Of a DNA stretch of 64,000 nt, positions 36,764 through 46,339 are shown piece by piece (the first letter of the stretch is position 1; each line of letters starts with the position of its first letter). The stretch is taken from positions 62,001 through 126,000 of the forward strand of contig NZ_JRGK01000015.1 of the NCBI RefSeq assembly GCF_000764645.1, read 5' to 3'. This DNA comes from Aeromonas finlandensis (GTDB lineage: Bacteria; Pseudomonadota; Gammaproteobacteria; Enterobacterales; Aeromonadaceae). The translations under genes were made by a program, and so were the position numbers. The notes under the pieces are model-generated. The model did no database searches. It was not told where the DNA came from and saw nothing but the letters and a program-made list of their open reading frames with translations.

Positions 36764-37606
36764 TTAGCTGCCGCGCCGGGCCAGAAAGGCGAGCTTCTCG
36801 AAGAGATGCAGGTCTTGCTCGGTCTTGAGCAGGGCGCCATATAGCGCGGGCACCAGCTTGCCGGGTTCGCGGGCGCGCATCGCCTCGGGGGCGATATCGT
36901 CGGCCAGCAGCAGGCGGATCCAGTCCAGCAGTTCTGAGGTGGAGGGCTTCTTGCGCAGCCCCTCTACCTCGCGCAGCTCGAAGAAGAGCTCCATCGCTTC
37001 GCCGAGCAGGCTCTCCTTGAGGTCGGGGTAGTGGAGTTTGACGATGGCCTGCATCTCGGCCTTGTCGGGGAAGCGGATGTAGTGGAAGAAACAGCGCCGC
37101 AGGAAGGCATCCGGCAGCTCTTTCTCGTTGTTGGAGGTGATGATGACTACCGGTCGCTGGCGCGCCTTGACGCGTTCACCGGTCTCGTAGACATCGAACT
37201 CCATCCGATCCAGCTCCAGCAGCAGATCGTTGGGGAATTCGATGTCGGCCTTGTCGATCTCGTCGATCAGCAGCACCGGTCGCTGCTCGGCGCTGAAGGC
37301 CTGCCACAGCTTGCCCTGGCGAATGTAGTGGCTGATATCGGCCACTCTGGGGTCGCCGAGCTGGGAGTCGCGCAGCCGGGCTACGGCATCATATTCGTAG
37401 AGACCCTGCTGGGCTTTGGTGGTGGACTTGATATGCCAGGCAATCAGGTCGGTGCCGAGATGGTCGGCGACCGCTTCTGCCAGCACCGTCTTGCCGGTGC
37501 CCGGTTCCCCCTTGATCAACAGTGGTTTTTCGAGGGTGATGGCGGCATTGACCGCCATCCTCAATGCATCGGAGGCGAGATACTGGCTGCTTCCTGAAAA
37601 TCCCAT
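36764..37606 (-). CDS. MoxR-family AAA ATPase
   Basis: 280 residues from the ATG at 37606 (MGFSGSSQYLASDALRMAVNAAI), with AAAGGA upstream. Walker A GEPGTGKT at about residues 34-41, Walker B VLLIDEIDKAD, sensor 1 VIITSNNEKELPDAFLRRC. MoxR ATPases act with VWA proteins to mature multi-subunit or metalloenzyme clients. First of a two-gene operon divergent from cysK. Confidence 0.9.
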   Translation of the reverse strand: MGFSGSSQYLASDALRMAVNAAITLEKPLLIKGEPGTGKTVLAEAVADHLGTDLIAWHIKSTTKAQQGLYEYDAVARLRDSQLGDPRVADISHYIRQGKLWQAFSAEQRPVLLIDEIDKADIEFPNDLLLELDRMEFDVYETGERVKARQRPVVIITSNNEKELPDAFLRRCFFHYIRFPDKAEMQAIVKLHYPDLKESLLGEAMELFFELREVEGLRKKPSTSELLDWIRLLLADDIAPEAMRAREPGKLVPALYGALLKTEQDLHLFEKLAFLARRGS

Positions 37607-37765
37607 AACGTCGGTTCCTTTGACGATTGGCACCCGGAGTCAGGGGCCAGAGAGAATAAGCTCTATATGTTGTAATACCATATGGTTATAACGAATCGTC
37701 ACTTCTCATTCAGAAACCACAGGGTAATCTTGTTTCATCGTCGTAACAAACACAGGGATAGCACC

Positions 37766-38734
37766 ATGAGCAAAATATTTGAGGACAACAGCCAGACTAT
37801 CGGTCACACCCCGCTGGTTCGTCTCAACCGTGTTACCAAAGGCCGCGTGCTGGCCAAGATCGAGAGCCGTAACCCCAGCTTCAGCGTCAAGTGCCGTATC
37901 GGTGCCAACCTGATCTGGGATGCCGAGAAGCGCGGCATCCTGACCAAGGGTAAGGAGATCATCGAGCCCACCAGCGGCAACACGGGTATTGCTCTGGCCT
38001 TTGTCGCGGCTGCTCGCGGCTATCCCATTACCCTGACCATGCCGGCCACCATGAGCCTGGAGCGTCGCAAGCTGCTCAAGGCGCTCGGCGCCAATCTGGT
38101 GCTGACCGAAGGGCCACTCGGCATGAAGGGGGCCATTGCCAAGGCCAACGAGATCCTCGAATCCGAGCCGGGCAAGTATGTGTTGTTGCAACAGTTTGAA
38201 AACCCGGCCAACCCGGAGATCCACGAAAAGACCACGGGTCCCGAGATCTGGGATGCCACCGACGGCGAGGTAGATGTGTTCGTGGCCGGGGTCGGTACCG
38301 GCGGCACCATTACCGGTGTCTCCCGTTATCTGAAGCAGACTCAGGGCAAGGCGGTGGTCTCTGTCGCGGTCGAACCGGCCGAGTCGCCGGTCATCAGCCA
38401 GAAGCTGGCCGGTGAAGAGATCAAACCGGGCCCCCACAAGATCCAGGGTATCGGCGCCGGTTTCATTCCGGGTAACCTCGACCTATCCCTGATTGACCGG
38501 GTTGAGCAGGTGACCAGCGATGAGGCAATCGAGATGGCCCGCCGTCTGATGGAGGAGGAGGGGATCCTGGCCGGTATCAGCTCCGGTGCTGCGGTGGTGG
38601 CTGCCAGCCGTCTGGCCGAGCTGCCGGAGTTTGAAGGAAAAACGATTGTCGTCATCCTGCCGAGCGCGGCGGAGCGCTACCTCTCCAGCGCCCTGTTTGC
38701 CGGGGTCTTCAGCGAGCAGGAACTGCAGCAGTAA
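37766..38734 (+). CDS. cysK: Cysteine synthase A (O-acetylserine sulfhydrylase A)
   Basis: 322 residues from the ATG at 37766 ([23 protein letters not shown]). PLP-binding lysine in [12 protein letters not shown] (Lys42), substrate loop [11 protein letters not shown], phosphate cup [14 protein letters not shown] and [11 protein letters not shown]. Makes L-cysteine from O-acetylserine and sulfide. The upstream gap shared with moxR (37607-37765) probably holds the CysB-regulated promoter, not resolved here. Next to ptsHI-crr as in enterobacteria. Confidence 0.97.
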   Translation: MSKIFEDNSQTIGHTPLVRLNRVTKGRVLAKIESRNPSFSVKCRIGANLIWDAEKRGILTKGKEIIEPTSGNTGIALAFVAAARGYPITLTMPATMSLERRKLLKALGANLVLTEGPLGMKGAIAKANEILESEPGKYVLLQQFENPANPEIHEKTTGPEIWDATDGEVDVFVAGVGTGGTITGVSRYLKQTQGKAVVSVAVEPAESPVISQKLAGEEIKPGPHKIQGIGAGFIPGNLDLSLIDRVEQVTSDEAIEMARRLMEEEGILAGISSGAAVVAASRLAELPEFEGKTIVVILPSAAERYLSSALFAGVFSEQELQQ

Positions 38735-38756
38735 CTGATCGGAATCTGTCAAAACA

Positions 38757-38785
38757 GCGGCGCTCCCAGGAGCGCCGCTTCTTTA
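38757..38785 (+). terminator. Rho-independent terminator after cysK
   Basis: Perfect 9-bp stem GCGGCGCTC/GAGCGCCGC (38757-38765 and 38770-38778), CCAG loop, then TTCTTTAT; 23 bases after the cysK stop. Confidence 0.9.
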
Positions 38786-39174
38786 TGGGCTAGACTCAAC
38801 CCCTGTTAGTGTCACTTGATCCTTATTTTTTGGGGTAAAATAACAAGTTCCTGAGTGAGAAAAAAAGCAGACATTCCGCTGTAAATCTCATATCCTGTGC
38901 GGCGTCACGCGGTGTTTGCTGGCTTGGTATCACAAAGTAACAAAGTGTTATTTTTCGTTATAAAATAATTTCAGGCCAGTCCTGATGCGGCTTGTAGCCC
39001 AATAACTGAAAATTGCCAACCAGCGCGCCGATTACTGCACAGAAACTTGACCTGGATTAAACCATTGCGGGTCTGCTTTCGTTACTTTACAACATATCCA
39101 TACTGACACGGTGGGTCAGGTTGCTTCAAAACCGACCAATCCACCAAAAAATATCAATAATATGGGGTGAAACC
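38786..39174 (+). promoter_or_regulatory. ptsHI-crr upstream region
   Basis: About 390 non-coding AT-rich bases. A TATAAAAT element at about 38960-38967 is the best -10-like sequence; other T/A-rich tracts at 38.82-38.87 kb may be a second promoter. No clear CRP consensus (TGTGA-N6-TCACA) was found, although pts promoters are often CRP- and Mlc-controlled. No coding sequence is supported. Confidence 0.4.
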
Positions 39175-39432
39175 ATGTACGAGAAGTCTGTTGTTATCAC
39201 TGCTGAAAACGGCCTGCACACCCGTCCGGCAGCTCAGTTCGTGAAAGAAGCCAAAGAATTCCAAAGCGAGATCACTGTGGTCTCCGGTGGCAAGTCCGCC
39301 AGCGCCAAGAGCCTGTTCAAGCTGCAGACCCTGGGCCTGACCAAGGGTACCAACGTAACTATCCAGGCTGACGGCCCGGATGCTCAGCAAGCTGTTGAGA
39401 AGCTGGTTGCCCTGATGGACGAGCTGGAGTAA
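39175..39432 (+). CDS. ptsH: Phosphocarrier protein HPr
   Basis: 85 residues from the ATG at 39175. Phosphorylated His15 in [12 protein letters not shown] and the Ser46 region [18 protein letters not shown]. Passes phosphate from EI to sugar-specific IIA proteins, including UlaC and ChbA encoded in this window. Followed 44 bases later by ptsI. Confidence 0.98.
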   Translation: MYEKSVVITAENGLHTRPAAQFVKEAKEFQSEITVVSGGKSASAKSLFKLQTLGLTKGTNVTIQADGPDAQQAVEKLVALMDELE

Positions 39433-39476
39433 TCCAGCTTTATTCCTCCCCCACAGTCGTTTTAATAGGAAGGATT

Positions 39477-41204
39477 ATGATATCTGGCATTCTTGCGTCC
39501 CCCGGTATCGCATTCGGTAAGGCGCTTCTTCTTAAAGAAGATGAAATCGTTATCAATCAGGGCAAAATCTCTGCTGACCAGATTGATGCCGAGATCAACC
39601 GTTTCCTCGAAGCTCGTACCAAGTCAGCTGCTCAGCTGGAAGCCATCAAAGAGATGGCCGGTCGTACCTTCGGTGAGGAAAAAGAGGCCATCTTCGAAGG
39701 CCACATCATGCTGCTCGAAGATGAGGAGCTGGAAGGGGATATCAGATCCTTCATCAAAGAGAACAAGGCTTCCGCTGACAAAGCCATCTATGAGGTGATC
39801 GAACAGTACGCCAAGATGATGGCCGAGCTGGATGACCCTTATCTGCGTGAGCGCGCCACCGACTTCCGTGACATCGGAACCCGTCTGGTGAAGAACGTGC
39901 TGGGCATTGCCGTTGTCAACCTGAGCACCATCGACGAAGAGGTCATCCTGGTCGCCAAAGACCTGACCCCGTCTGAAACCGCTCAGATCAACCTGAAATA
40001 TGTGCTGGGTTTCGTTACCGATATCGGTGGCCGTACCTCTCACACCTCCATCATGGCCCGCTCCCTGGAGCTGCCGGCCATCGTGGGCACCAACGACATC
40101 ACCGAGCGCGTCAAGAACGGTGACGTGCTGGTACTGGATGCGATCAACAACCAGATCATCATCAATCCGACCGCTGAACAGCTGACCGAAGCCAAGAAGT
40201 TCCAGGCTCAGTTCCAGGCCGAGAAAGATGAGCTGGCCAAGCTGAAAGACCTGCCTGCCATCACTCTGGATGGTCATCAGGTCGAAGTGTGCGCCAACAT
40301 CGGTACCGTCAAGGATACCGAAGGTGCCATCCGCAATGGCGCCGAAGGCGTGGGTCTGTACCGTACCGAGTTCCTGTTCATGGATCGCGATGCGCTGCCG
40401 ACCGAAGACGAGCAGTTCAAAGCCTACAAAGAAGTGGCCGAAGCGATGCCGGATCAGCCGATCATCGTGCGCACCATGGACATTGGCGGCGACAAAGAGC
40501 TGCCGTACATGAATTTCCCGAAAGAGATGAACCCCTTCCTGGGCTGGCGTGCCGTGCGTATTTTCTTCGACCGCGAAGACATCATGCACGCTCAGCTGCG
40601 GGCCATTCTGCGTGCGTCTGCCTTCGGCAAACTGCGCATCATGTTCCCGATGATCATCTCTGTCGAAGAGTTCCGTAGCCTGAAAGCGACGGTAGAGACG
40701 CTGAAAGCCGAACTGCGTGCTGAAGGCAAAGCCTTTGATGAATCCATCGAAGTGGGTATCATGATCGAGACCCCGGCCGCTGCCGTGATGGCTCATCATC
40801 TGGCCAAGGAAGTGGATTTCTTCAGTATCGGTACCAACGACCTGACCCAGTACACCCTGGCTGTCGATCGCGGTAACGAGATGATCTCCGCCATGTACAA
40901 CCCGCTGTCACCCTCCGTCCTGACGCTGATCAAGATGGTTATCGATGCATCCCACGCCGAAGGCAAGTGGACCGGTATGTGTGGTGAACTGGCTGGTGAC
41001 GAGCGTGCCACCCTGCTGCTGCTGGGTATGGGTCTGGATGAGTTCTCCATGAGCGCCATCTCTGTACCGCGTATCAAGAAGCTTATCCGCAACACCAACT
41101 TCGAAGATGTGAAGGCAATGGCTGATCAAGCACTGAGCTTTGCCACCGCAGCTGAAATCGAAGCGTGCGTAGATAACTTTATTAAGCAGAAAGCAGTCTG
41201 CTAA
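39477..41204 (+). CDS. ptsI: PTS phosphoenolpyruvate-protein phosphotransferase (Enzyme I)
   Basis: 575 residues. Phosphohistidine His189 in [27 protein letters not shown]-binding C-terminal barrel with [58 protein letters not shown] and MCGELAGD. Autophosphorylates from PEP and charges HPr. AGGAAGG precedes the ATG at 39477. Confidence 0.98.
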   Translation: MISGILASPGIAFGKALLLKEDEIVINQGKISADQIDAEINRFLEARTKSAAQLEAIKEMAGRTFGEEKEAIFEGHIMLLEDEELEGDIRSFIKENKASADKAIYEVIEQYAKMMAELDDPYLRERATDFRDIGTRLVKNVLGIAVVNLSTIDEEVILVAKDLTPSETAQINLKYVLGFVTDIGGRTSHTSIMARSLELPAIVGTNDITERVKNGDVLVLDAINNQIIINPTAEQLTEAKKFQAQFQAEKDELAKLKDLPAITLDGHQVEVCANIGTVKDTEGAIRNGAEGVGLYRTEFLFMDRDALPTEDEQFKAYKEVAEAMPDQPIIVRTMDIGGDKELPYMNFPKEMNPFLGWRAVRIFFDREDIMHAQLRAILRASAFGKLRIMFPMIISVEEFRSLKATVETLKAELRAEGKAFDESIEVGIMIETPAAAVMAHHLAKEVDFFSIGTNDLTQYTLAVDRGNEMISAMYNPLSPSVLTLIKMVIDASHAEGKWTGMCGELAGDERATLLLLGMGLDEFSMSAISVPRIKKLIRNTNFEDVKAMADQALSFATAAEIEACVDNFIKQKAVC

Positions 41205-41246
41205 GATCGGCTGCAAACAGCGACAAATCATCTCTAGGAGCTTTAT

Positions 41247-41756
41247 ATGGGTCTGTTCGACAAACTGAAGAAACTGGTTTCCGACGATAGCTCTGACACC
41301 GGCGGCATCGAAATCTTTGCTCCGCTGTCTGGCGAAATCGTGCCGATCGAAGATGTGCCTGACGTTGTCTTCGCCGAGAAGATCGTTGGTGACGGCATCG
41401 CCATCAAGCCGGCTGGCAACAAGATGGTTGCGCCGTGTGATGGTACCATCGGCAAGATTTTCGAGACCAACCACGCGTTCTCTCTGGAATCTGACTCTGG
41501 TATCGAGCTGTTCGTTCACTTCGGTATCGACACCGTTGAACTGAAAGGCGAAGGCTTCAAGCGTATCGCTCAGGAAGGTCAACAGGTCAAGCGCGGCGAC
41601 ACCATCATCGAGTTCGATCTGGCCGTTCTGGAAGCGAAAGCCAAGTCTACCCTGACTCCGGTTGTCATCTCCAACATGGACGAGATCAAAGAGCTGATCA
41701 AAATGACTGGTGCCGTGACTGTGGGCGAGACCCCGGTTATCCGTATCAAGAAGTAA
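41247..41756 (+). CDS. crr: PTS glucose-specific component EIIA(Glc)
   Basis: 169 residues. His76 and His91 (E. coli mature numbering 75 and 90) lie in IFETNHAFSLES and LFVHFGIDTVEL. Carries phosphate to IICB(Glc) and, when unphosphorylated, causes inducer exclusion; the phosphorylated form stimulates adenylate cyclase. Last gene of ptsHI-crr, 42 bases after ptsI, before a strong terminator. Confidence 0.98.
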   Translation: MGLFDKLKKLVSDDSSDTGGIEIFAPLSGEIVPIEDVPDVVFAEKIVGDGIAIKPAGNKMVAPCDGTIGKIFETNHAFSLESDSGIELFVHFGIDTVELKGEGFKRIAQEGQQVKRGDTIIEFDLAVLEAKAKSTLTPVVISNMDEIKELIKMTGAVTVGETPVIRIKK

Positions 41757-41787
41757 TGCCCGGCTGGCTCACGCCAGTTGCCGCAGT

Positions 41788-41820
41788 AAAAAACCGAAGC
41801 CTTGTGCTTCGGTTTTTTTA
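41788..41820 (+). terminator. Bidirectional intrinsic terminator between crr and the GGDEF gene
   Basis: Stem AAACCGAAGC/GCTTCGGTTT (41791-41800 and 41806-41815) with a T run on the right and an A run on the left, so it can end both crr and the convergent leftward gene (stop at 41856). Confidence 0.93.
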
Positions 41821-41855
41821 TGGCCTCGAGTCGGCTTCCCCTTCTGGTTACCACT

Positions 41856-42788
41856 CTATTCCGCTGAGATGACAACCCGGTTACGGCCCTGATCCTTGGC
41901 CTGATAAAGGGCCCGATCTGCCATCATCAGCAGATAGTCGATGCTCTCCTGCCCCTTCATGCTGGCACACCCCAGACTGATGGTGAGGGAGATCTGCTCC
42001 CCTTGCCATGGCAAGCGGGTGACACTGACATGTTGGCGCAGCTGTTCGGCGCGCTGTGCCGCCTGTTCAATATCGCAACCAGGCAGGATCAGCAGGAACT
42101 CCTCTCCGCCCCAACGGGCCAGACTCTCCCCCGGCAACAGCTGGCCCGCCATGGCGTGGGCGACGGCGCAGAGCGCGGCATCGCCCGCAGGATGGCCGTA
42201 GCGGTCATTGACCTGCTTGAAATGGTCGATATCCCCCAGCACCACCGAGAGGGGCTCACCCTGCAACCAGTGGGCCTGCAGCTGTTGCTGGGCGCCACGC
42301 CGGTTGGTCAGTTCGGTGAGCGGATCGGTGCAGGAGAGGCGGCTCACCTCTTCCACCATGCACTGCAGGTCGTGGATATCGCGAAAGGTGACGATATGGC
42401 CATCCGGGATGGCATCGGCCCCCAGCTGTGCGGTGACGATAAACCAGCGCGACTGACCGCTCTTGCAGCGGATCAGCGCAGGCATCTCGGCGACCTCCAG
42501 CCCTTGTGACAAGCTCTGTTCCACCTGGGAGTGCCAGGAGTCGATGATGGTGCGGCGATACCCTTCATCCGGGTAGGCGACCCGAAACCAGGAGGCCATG
42601 TCCGGCAGATCGTCAAGGTCGTAGCCCAACTGTTCAATGAAGGCTTTGTTCAGGAAGCGGTGGCGCCGCTGCGGGATCATGTCGGGCGAGCGGCCATCGT
42701 GATGGGCAATGGATTCTGACACCAGAATAGGCAGCGGGATCACATCGAAGGAGCGAAACAGGATCTGTTGCAGTTCTCGGTCATTCAT
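41856..42788 (-). CDS. PAS-GGDEF diguanylate cyclase
   Basis: 310 residues from the ATG at 42788 (MNDRELQQILFRSF). N-terminal PAS-like region (RHRFLNKAFIEQLGYDLDDLPDMASWFRVAYPDEGYR, about 60-150), then GGDEF from about 175 (DPLTELTNRRGAQQQL) with LARWGGEEFLLILPG, the active signature. No clear inhibitory RxxD motif was noted 5 residues before GGEEF. Makes c-di-GMP, opposite to the HD-GYP protein at 32.9 kb. Monocistronic. Confidence 0.88.
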   Translation of the reverse strand: MNDRELQQILFRSFDVIPLPILVSESIAHHDGRSPDMIPQRRHRFLNKAFIEQLGYDLDDLPDMASWFRVAYPDEGYRRTIIDSWHSQVEQSLSQGLEVAEMPALIRCKSGQSRWFIVTAQLGADAIPDGHIVTFRDIHDLQCMVEEVSRLSCTDPLTELTNRRGAQQQLQAHWLQGEPLSVVLGDIDHFKQVNDRYGHPAGDAALCAVAHAMAGQLLPGESLARWGGEEFLLILPGCDIEQAAQRAEQLRQHVSVTRLPWQGEQISLTISLGCASMKGQESIDYLLMMADRALYQAKDQGRNRVVISAE

Positions 42789-42980
42789 AGGAAAAGCGGC
42801 TCCTCGATGCATCTTTTGCATGCTTTACCATAGGTCAGACCTGTGTGGTGGTAAACCGATTTATAGCGGTGCTGCAGCCGGTTTTTCAGACAATGGCAAA
42901 GGCGGAAAAACAGCGGTGTTGCTTGCCGTGACCGTGTCGGGTGAACGCAGGCCGGGGAGAAGGGGCGGTGCAAGAAGATC

Positions 42981-43012
42981 AAAAAAACCCACATGGTTAG
43001 GCACATGTGGGT
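42981..43012 (-). terminator. Terminator downstream of the PepO-type gene
   Basis: In the 334-base gap 42789-43122, minus-strand stem ACCCACATG/CATGTGGGT (43004-43012 and 42987-42995), 8-base loop, then seven T. It ends the leftward peptidase transcript. Nothing else was recognised in the gap. Confidence 0.88.
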
Positions 43013-43122
43013 CGGGAAAAACCAGACAGGGTAAAACTGACACTCCCTGTGTCGGTCATCTTCAGCTCAGGTGGAGGAGATCCATCTGCTGGAGCTTTTC
43101 AGGCTAGGGCCCCTGCTGGCGG

Positions 43123-45159
43123 TCACCAAATCTTCACACGCTCGGAAGGTGGCAGATAGAGTTTGTCACCCGGCTTGATGGCAAAAGCGCGGTAGAACTC
43201 TGGCATGTTGGCGACGATGCCGTTGACCCGGTACTCCATCGGGGAGTGGGGGTCGGTCTTGAGCAGGACGGTGGTGAGCTCGGGCCGGTATTTCCCTTTC
43301 CACACCTGCGCCCAGCCGATAAAGAAGCGCTGATCGGCGCTAAAGCCGTCCAGTACCGGCGGGCGTTGGCTGCCCGTGGCGATCTGATAGGCCTTGTGGG
43401 CAATGGTCAGCCCGCCAAGGTCGCCGATGTTCTCGCCAAGGGTCAGCTGACCGTTAACATGCTCCCCCTTGATGGGCTCAAAGCGATTGTATTGACGTAC
43501 CAGTTTTTGGCCTCTGGCGGTGAACTCCTTGAGATCCGCAGGGGCCAACCAGTTATGCAGGGCGCCGTTGCCATCGAATTTGGCCCCCTGATCATCGAAA
43601 CCATGGCTCAGCTCGTGGCCGATGACGGCGCCGATGGCGCCATAGTTGACCGCATCATCCGCCGTCAGATCGAAGTAGGGAGGTTGCAGGATGGCCGCCG
43701 GGAAGACGATCTCGTTGTTGTTCGGGTTGTAGTAGGCATTCACCGTCTGCGGGTTGTCGAACCACTCCTCCCGATCCACAGGTTGGTGGAGGCGGGCAAG
43801 GTGTTCGTTGTAACGGGCGGTGACGGCGCGCTGGGCATTGCCGACCAGATCATCGGGACGGATCTCGATAGCGCTGTAGTCCTGCCACTGGTCCGGATAG
43901 CCGATCTTGACCCGTACCTGAGCCAGCTTCTCCAGCGCCTTCTCTTTGGTCGGCGACGACATCCAGTCGAGCCCGCTGATCTCCTGGCGATAGGCCGCGA
44001 TCAGATTGTGCACCATGGCCGCCATGCGAGTTTTGGCCTCGGCCGGGAAGTAGCGCTCCACGTAGAGCTGGCCCACCGCTTGCCCCAAGTAACTGTCCAG
44101 TACCTCCATGGCCCGCTTCCAGGTCGCCCGCTGTTGGGGAACGCCATTGAGGGTGGTGCCGTAGAACGCGAAGTGCAGATCACTGGTCTGGCTATCCAGG
44201 TAGGGGGCGTAAGCACGCAGCAGATGGAACAGGCTGTAGGATTGCCAATCTGCCAGCGTGGTCTCCTGCATTACCAGCGCCAGTTTTTCCAGATAGTCTG
44301 GCTCGTTGACGATGATATTCGCTTCACCGGCGATGCCAGCCTCTGTCAGATAGCTTTGCCAATCCAGGGTGGGCAGCAACTGCTGGAGGCGGGCGAGCGG
44401 CAGCTTGTTGTAGGTGAGGTTGTCATCCCGCAGTTTGACTCTGTCCCACTGCACATTGGCCAGCCGGGTCTCCAGTGCCAGAATGCGATGGGCCTGCTCG
44501 TTCGCCCCCTGCGCGCCGGCATGGCTCAGCAGAGCGGCAATAAACTGCTCATATTTGGCCCGCAGCGCTGTGCTGGCGGCATCGTTTTTCAGGTAGTACT
44601 CCCGATCCGGCAGGCCGAGCCCGGACTGCCCCAGATAGATGGCGTAGCTATCGGGGGATTTTTTGTCCGACCCGATCTCGATGGTAAAGGGGGCTCCCCC
44701 TCCCAGCTTGCTGACCCGGGCAAAGTAGGTGGCCAGTGAGGAGGCATCATGGATGGCCATGACCTCGTCGCGCAGCGGCTGAATGGGGGTCAGCCCCTTG
44801 GCATCCCGTCCGGCCTGATCAAGGTAGCTGGCGTAGAGATCGGCGATCTGCTGGCGGGGGGAGCCAGTTTGCTGCGGGCGCTTGAGCAACTCCTCCAGCA
44901 GGACTTTGCGATCGTCCAGTGACTTGTCAGCCAGCAAGTTACCGATGGTCTGACCGGGCAAATCGTCCGGGATCGGGGTCTTGGCCAGCCAGTTGCCGTT
45001 GACATGGCGAAACAGATCGTCCGCCGCGCTGATGCGGGTATCCATGCTGGCCAGATCCACCCCGGAGTGAGGGCGGGTAGCTGCCCCGGCACTGCTGGAG
45101 AGACCCAGGAGTGCCAAGGTGATGAGGCTTGCGACTATGCTGCGTTGCGGTTTCATCAT
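43123..45159 (-). CDS. pepO: Secreted M13-family zinc metallopeptidase (PepO/neprilysin-like)
   Basis: 678 residues with a signal peptide (ASLITLALLGLSSSAGA). N-terminal M13 domain (MDTRISAADDLFRHVNGNWLAKTPIP) and peptidase domain with NAYYNPNNNEIVFPAAILQPP, zinc motif HELSH at about residue 514 (IGHELSHGFDDQGAKFD), third ligand ENIGDLGGL, and C-terminal YRVNGIVANMPEFYRAFAIKPGDKLYLPPSERVKIW. An exported oligopeptidase acting on short peptides. The gene after it on the same strand, 45 bases upstream in sequence, encodes a small lipoprotein. Confidence 0.93.
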   Translation of the reverse strand: MMKPQRSIVASLITLALLGLSSSAGAATRPHSGVDLASMDTRISAADDLFRHVNGNWLAKTPIPDDLPGQTIGNLLADKSLDDRKVLLEELLKRPQQTGSPRQQIADLYASYLDQAGRDAKGLTPIQPLRDEVMAIHDASSLATYFARVSKLGGGAPFTIEIGSDKKSPDSYAIYLGQSGLGLPDREYYLKNDAASTALRAKYEQFIAALLSHAGAQGANEQAHRILALETRLANVQWDRVKLRDDNLTYNKLPLARLQQLLPTLDWQSYLTEAGIAGEANIIVNEPDYLEKLALVMQETTLADWQSYSLFHLLRAYAPYLDSQTSDLHFAFYGTTLNGVPQQRATWKRAMEVLDSYLGQAVGQLYVERYFPAEAKTRMAAMVHNLIAAYRQEISGLDWMSSPTKEKALEKLAQVRVKIGYPDQWQDYSAIEIRPDDLVGNAQRAVTARYNEHLARLHQPVDREEWFDNPQTVNAYYNPNNNEIVFPAAILQPPYFDLTADDAVNYGAIGAVIGHELSHGFDDQGAKFDGNGALHNWLAPADLKEFTARGQKLVRQYNRFEPIKGEHVNGQLTLGENIGDLGGLTIAHKAYQIATGSQRPPVLDGFSADQRFFIGWAQVWKGKYRPELTTVLLKTDPHSPMEYRVNGIVANMPEFYRAFAIKPGDKLYLPPSERVKIW

Positions 45160-45204
45160 GTTTTTCCTGTATCAGGGCGGGGGTAAGGCGTTGCCAATCG
45201 CTCA

Positions 45205-45609
45205 TCAACTACGAACGACCGAGAGAAATCGGCCATCGTGATTGAAGGTGCAGGTAAATTCGACGTCGTCATCATCGGTCTCGTACTGCCCGTAGACCTT
45301 GTATTTGTGGCCACTCTCTTCTGTTGACTCGGTGGTGATATCGCGTGGGGAGACATGGAATTTGCTGGCCGCTTCACCTGAGCAGTAACGGGGCATCTTG
45401 CTGGTGGCAATATGCTGATCATCGTTATTGTCATTCTGACCATCGTGCTCATGTTTATTATCGCTGTGCGTTTTACCCGCATAATAACCGGCTGCACCAA
45501 TAGCCCCGAGAGCTGCCGCCCCAATCAATACTTTTTTGGTATCCATATTTTGGCAGCCGGTCAATGCCAGACAAGCGGCCAATCCCATTACCATCAAGGG
45601 ATGTTTCAT
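45205..45609 (-). CDS. Small glycine-zipper lipoprotein of unknown function
   Basis: 134 residues from the ATG at 45609 (MKHPLMVMGLAACLALTGC/QNM). Lipobox LALTGC predicts lipidation at Cys19. A glycine-rich hydrophobic segment follows (LIGAAALGAIGAAGYYAG, zipper-like), then a hydrophilic His/Asp/Asn stretch (SDNKHEHDGQNDNNDDQH) and a C-terminal domain with two cysteines (RYCSG, FTCTF) and FNHDGRFLSVVRS. Not recognised further. The metal-binding look of the His/Asp stretch is only a suggestion. It precedes the PepO-type gene and may be cotranscribed. Confidence 0.7.
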   Translation of the reverse strand: MKHPLMVMGLAACLALTGCQNMDTKKVLIGAAALGAIGAAGYYAGKTHSDNKHEHDGQNDNNDDQHIATSKMPRYCSGEAASKFHVSPRDITTESTEESGHKYKVYGQYETDDDDVEFTCTFNHDGRFLSVVRS

Positions 45610-46282
45610 TTCTCGGATCCTTGCAATTATCAAATGAACAGACATATAGGAGTCAACCGGGAGGTCATATGGCCCAGCGACGGAATGCCGCCACTTTGCA
45701 ATGGTCTGGCTGAAGAGGAAACTCAAATAAAATTAAAAAAAGTTATAAAACGCCGTGAGTCGTGCCGGTCGCCGGTTTGCCTGAAAGACGCTGTGAACAC
45801 AGGGCAAGCTCAACCGGTAGTATCAGGGGTGTGTTTAGGCAACTTATTGTTTTTAAACTTTTATTTCTCTTTATATTTTATCAGTGGTCATGGCCGTGCG
45901 CCGCTCTGTTGCCCGCCATGTTGGCGGGCAGGATGGCCGTTCTGGCCTATGGACGATACGCTCTGCCCTGAGCGGAAGAGGCCAGAGGTGGTGCAAAATG
46001 GCGTAGCCGCAGTCATGGCTGGCAGATATCTGGCCCGATTTATACTGATTTTATAAAGCATTTTATTTATAAAATAGTTGCCATAAAAGTATCTGTTGGC
46101 GTGATACCTTCAGCATTATTTTCCGAAGATGCCGTACGGATAGTTGATATATATCAGCCGGTGATTATCAAATATTAATGGGCGCATCCTTGATGCGGGT
46201 ATGGGGTAAATATCACTCAATGGTGAGCGCACATTGTTATTCTGTTAATTTATATTCGTGCCTGTCGCCATAAACGGCGCAT
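45610..46282. other. AT-rich 670-base intergenic region, largely unexplained
   Basis: Lies between the lipoprotein start and the mscK terminator, so it must hold the leftward lipoprotein promoter. Base composition is clearly lower in GC than its neighbours. Small features seen: a CGCATC/GATGCG hairpin at about 46184-46198 and a long T/A tract near 45.85 kb. Short frames such as 45762-45971 have no start signal or similarity. Could hide an sRNA, but there is no direct evidence. Confidence 0.45.
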
Positions 46283-46283
46283 A

Positions 46284-46311
46284 AAAAAGCCGCTCACCTG
46301 GGTGAGCGGCT
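46284..46311 (-). terminator. Intrinsic terminator of mscK
   Basis: Minus strand stem GCCGCTCACC/GGTGAGCGGC (46301-46310 and 46289-46298) with a minimal loop followed by six T; 29 bases after the mscK stop. Confidence 0.92.
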
Positions 46312-46339
46312 GTTGCCATCAGATCAGTGCCGTTTGCTA

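Noticed and set aside
42981-43012. Inverted repeat first considered as an operator near the GGDEF gene
   Set aside because: The adjacent minus-strand T run and position after the PepO-type gene fit an intrinsic terminator better.
45762-45971. 69-codon + strand frame with a hydrophobic stretch in the AT-rich gap
   Set aside because: No ribosome site and the hydrophobicity simply reflects T-rich sequence.
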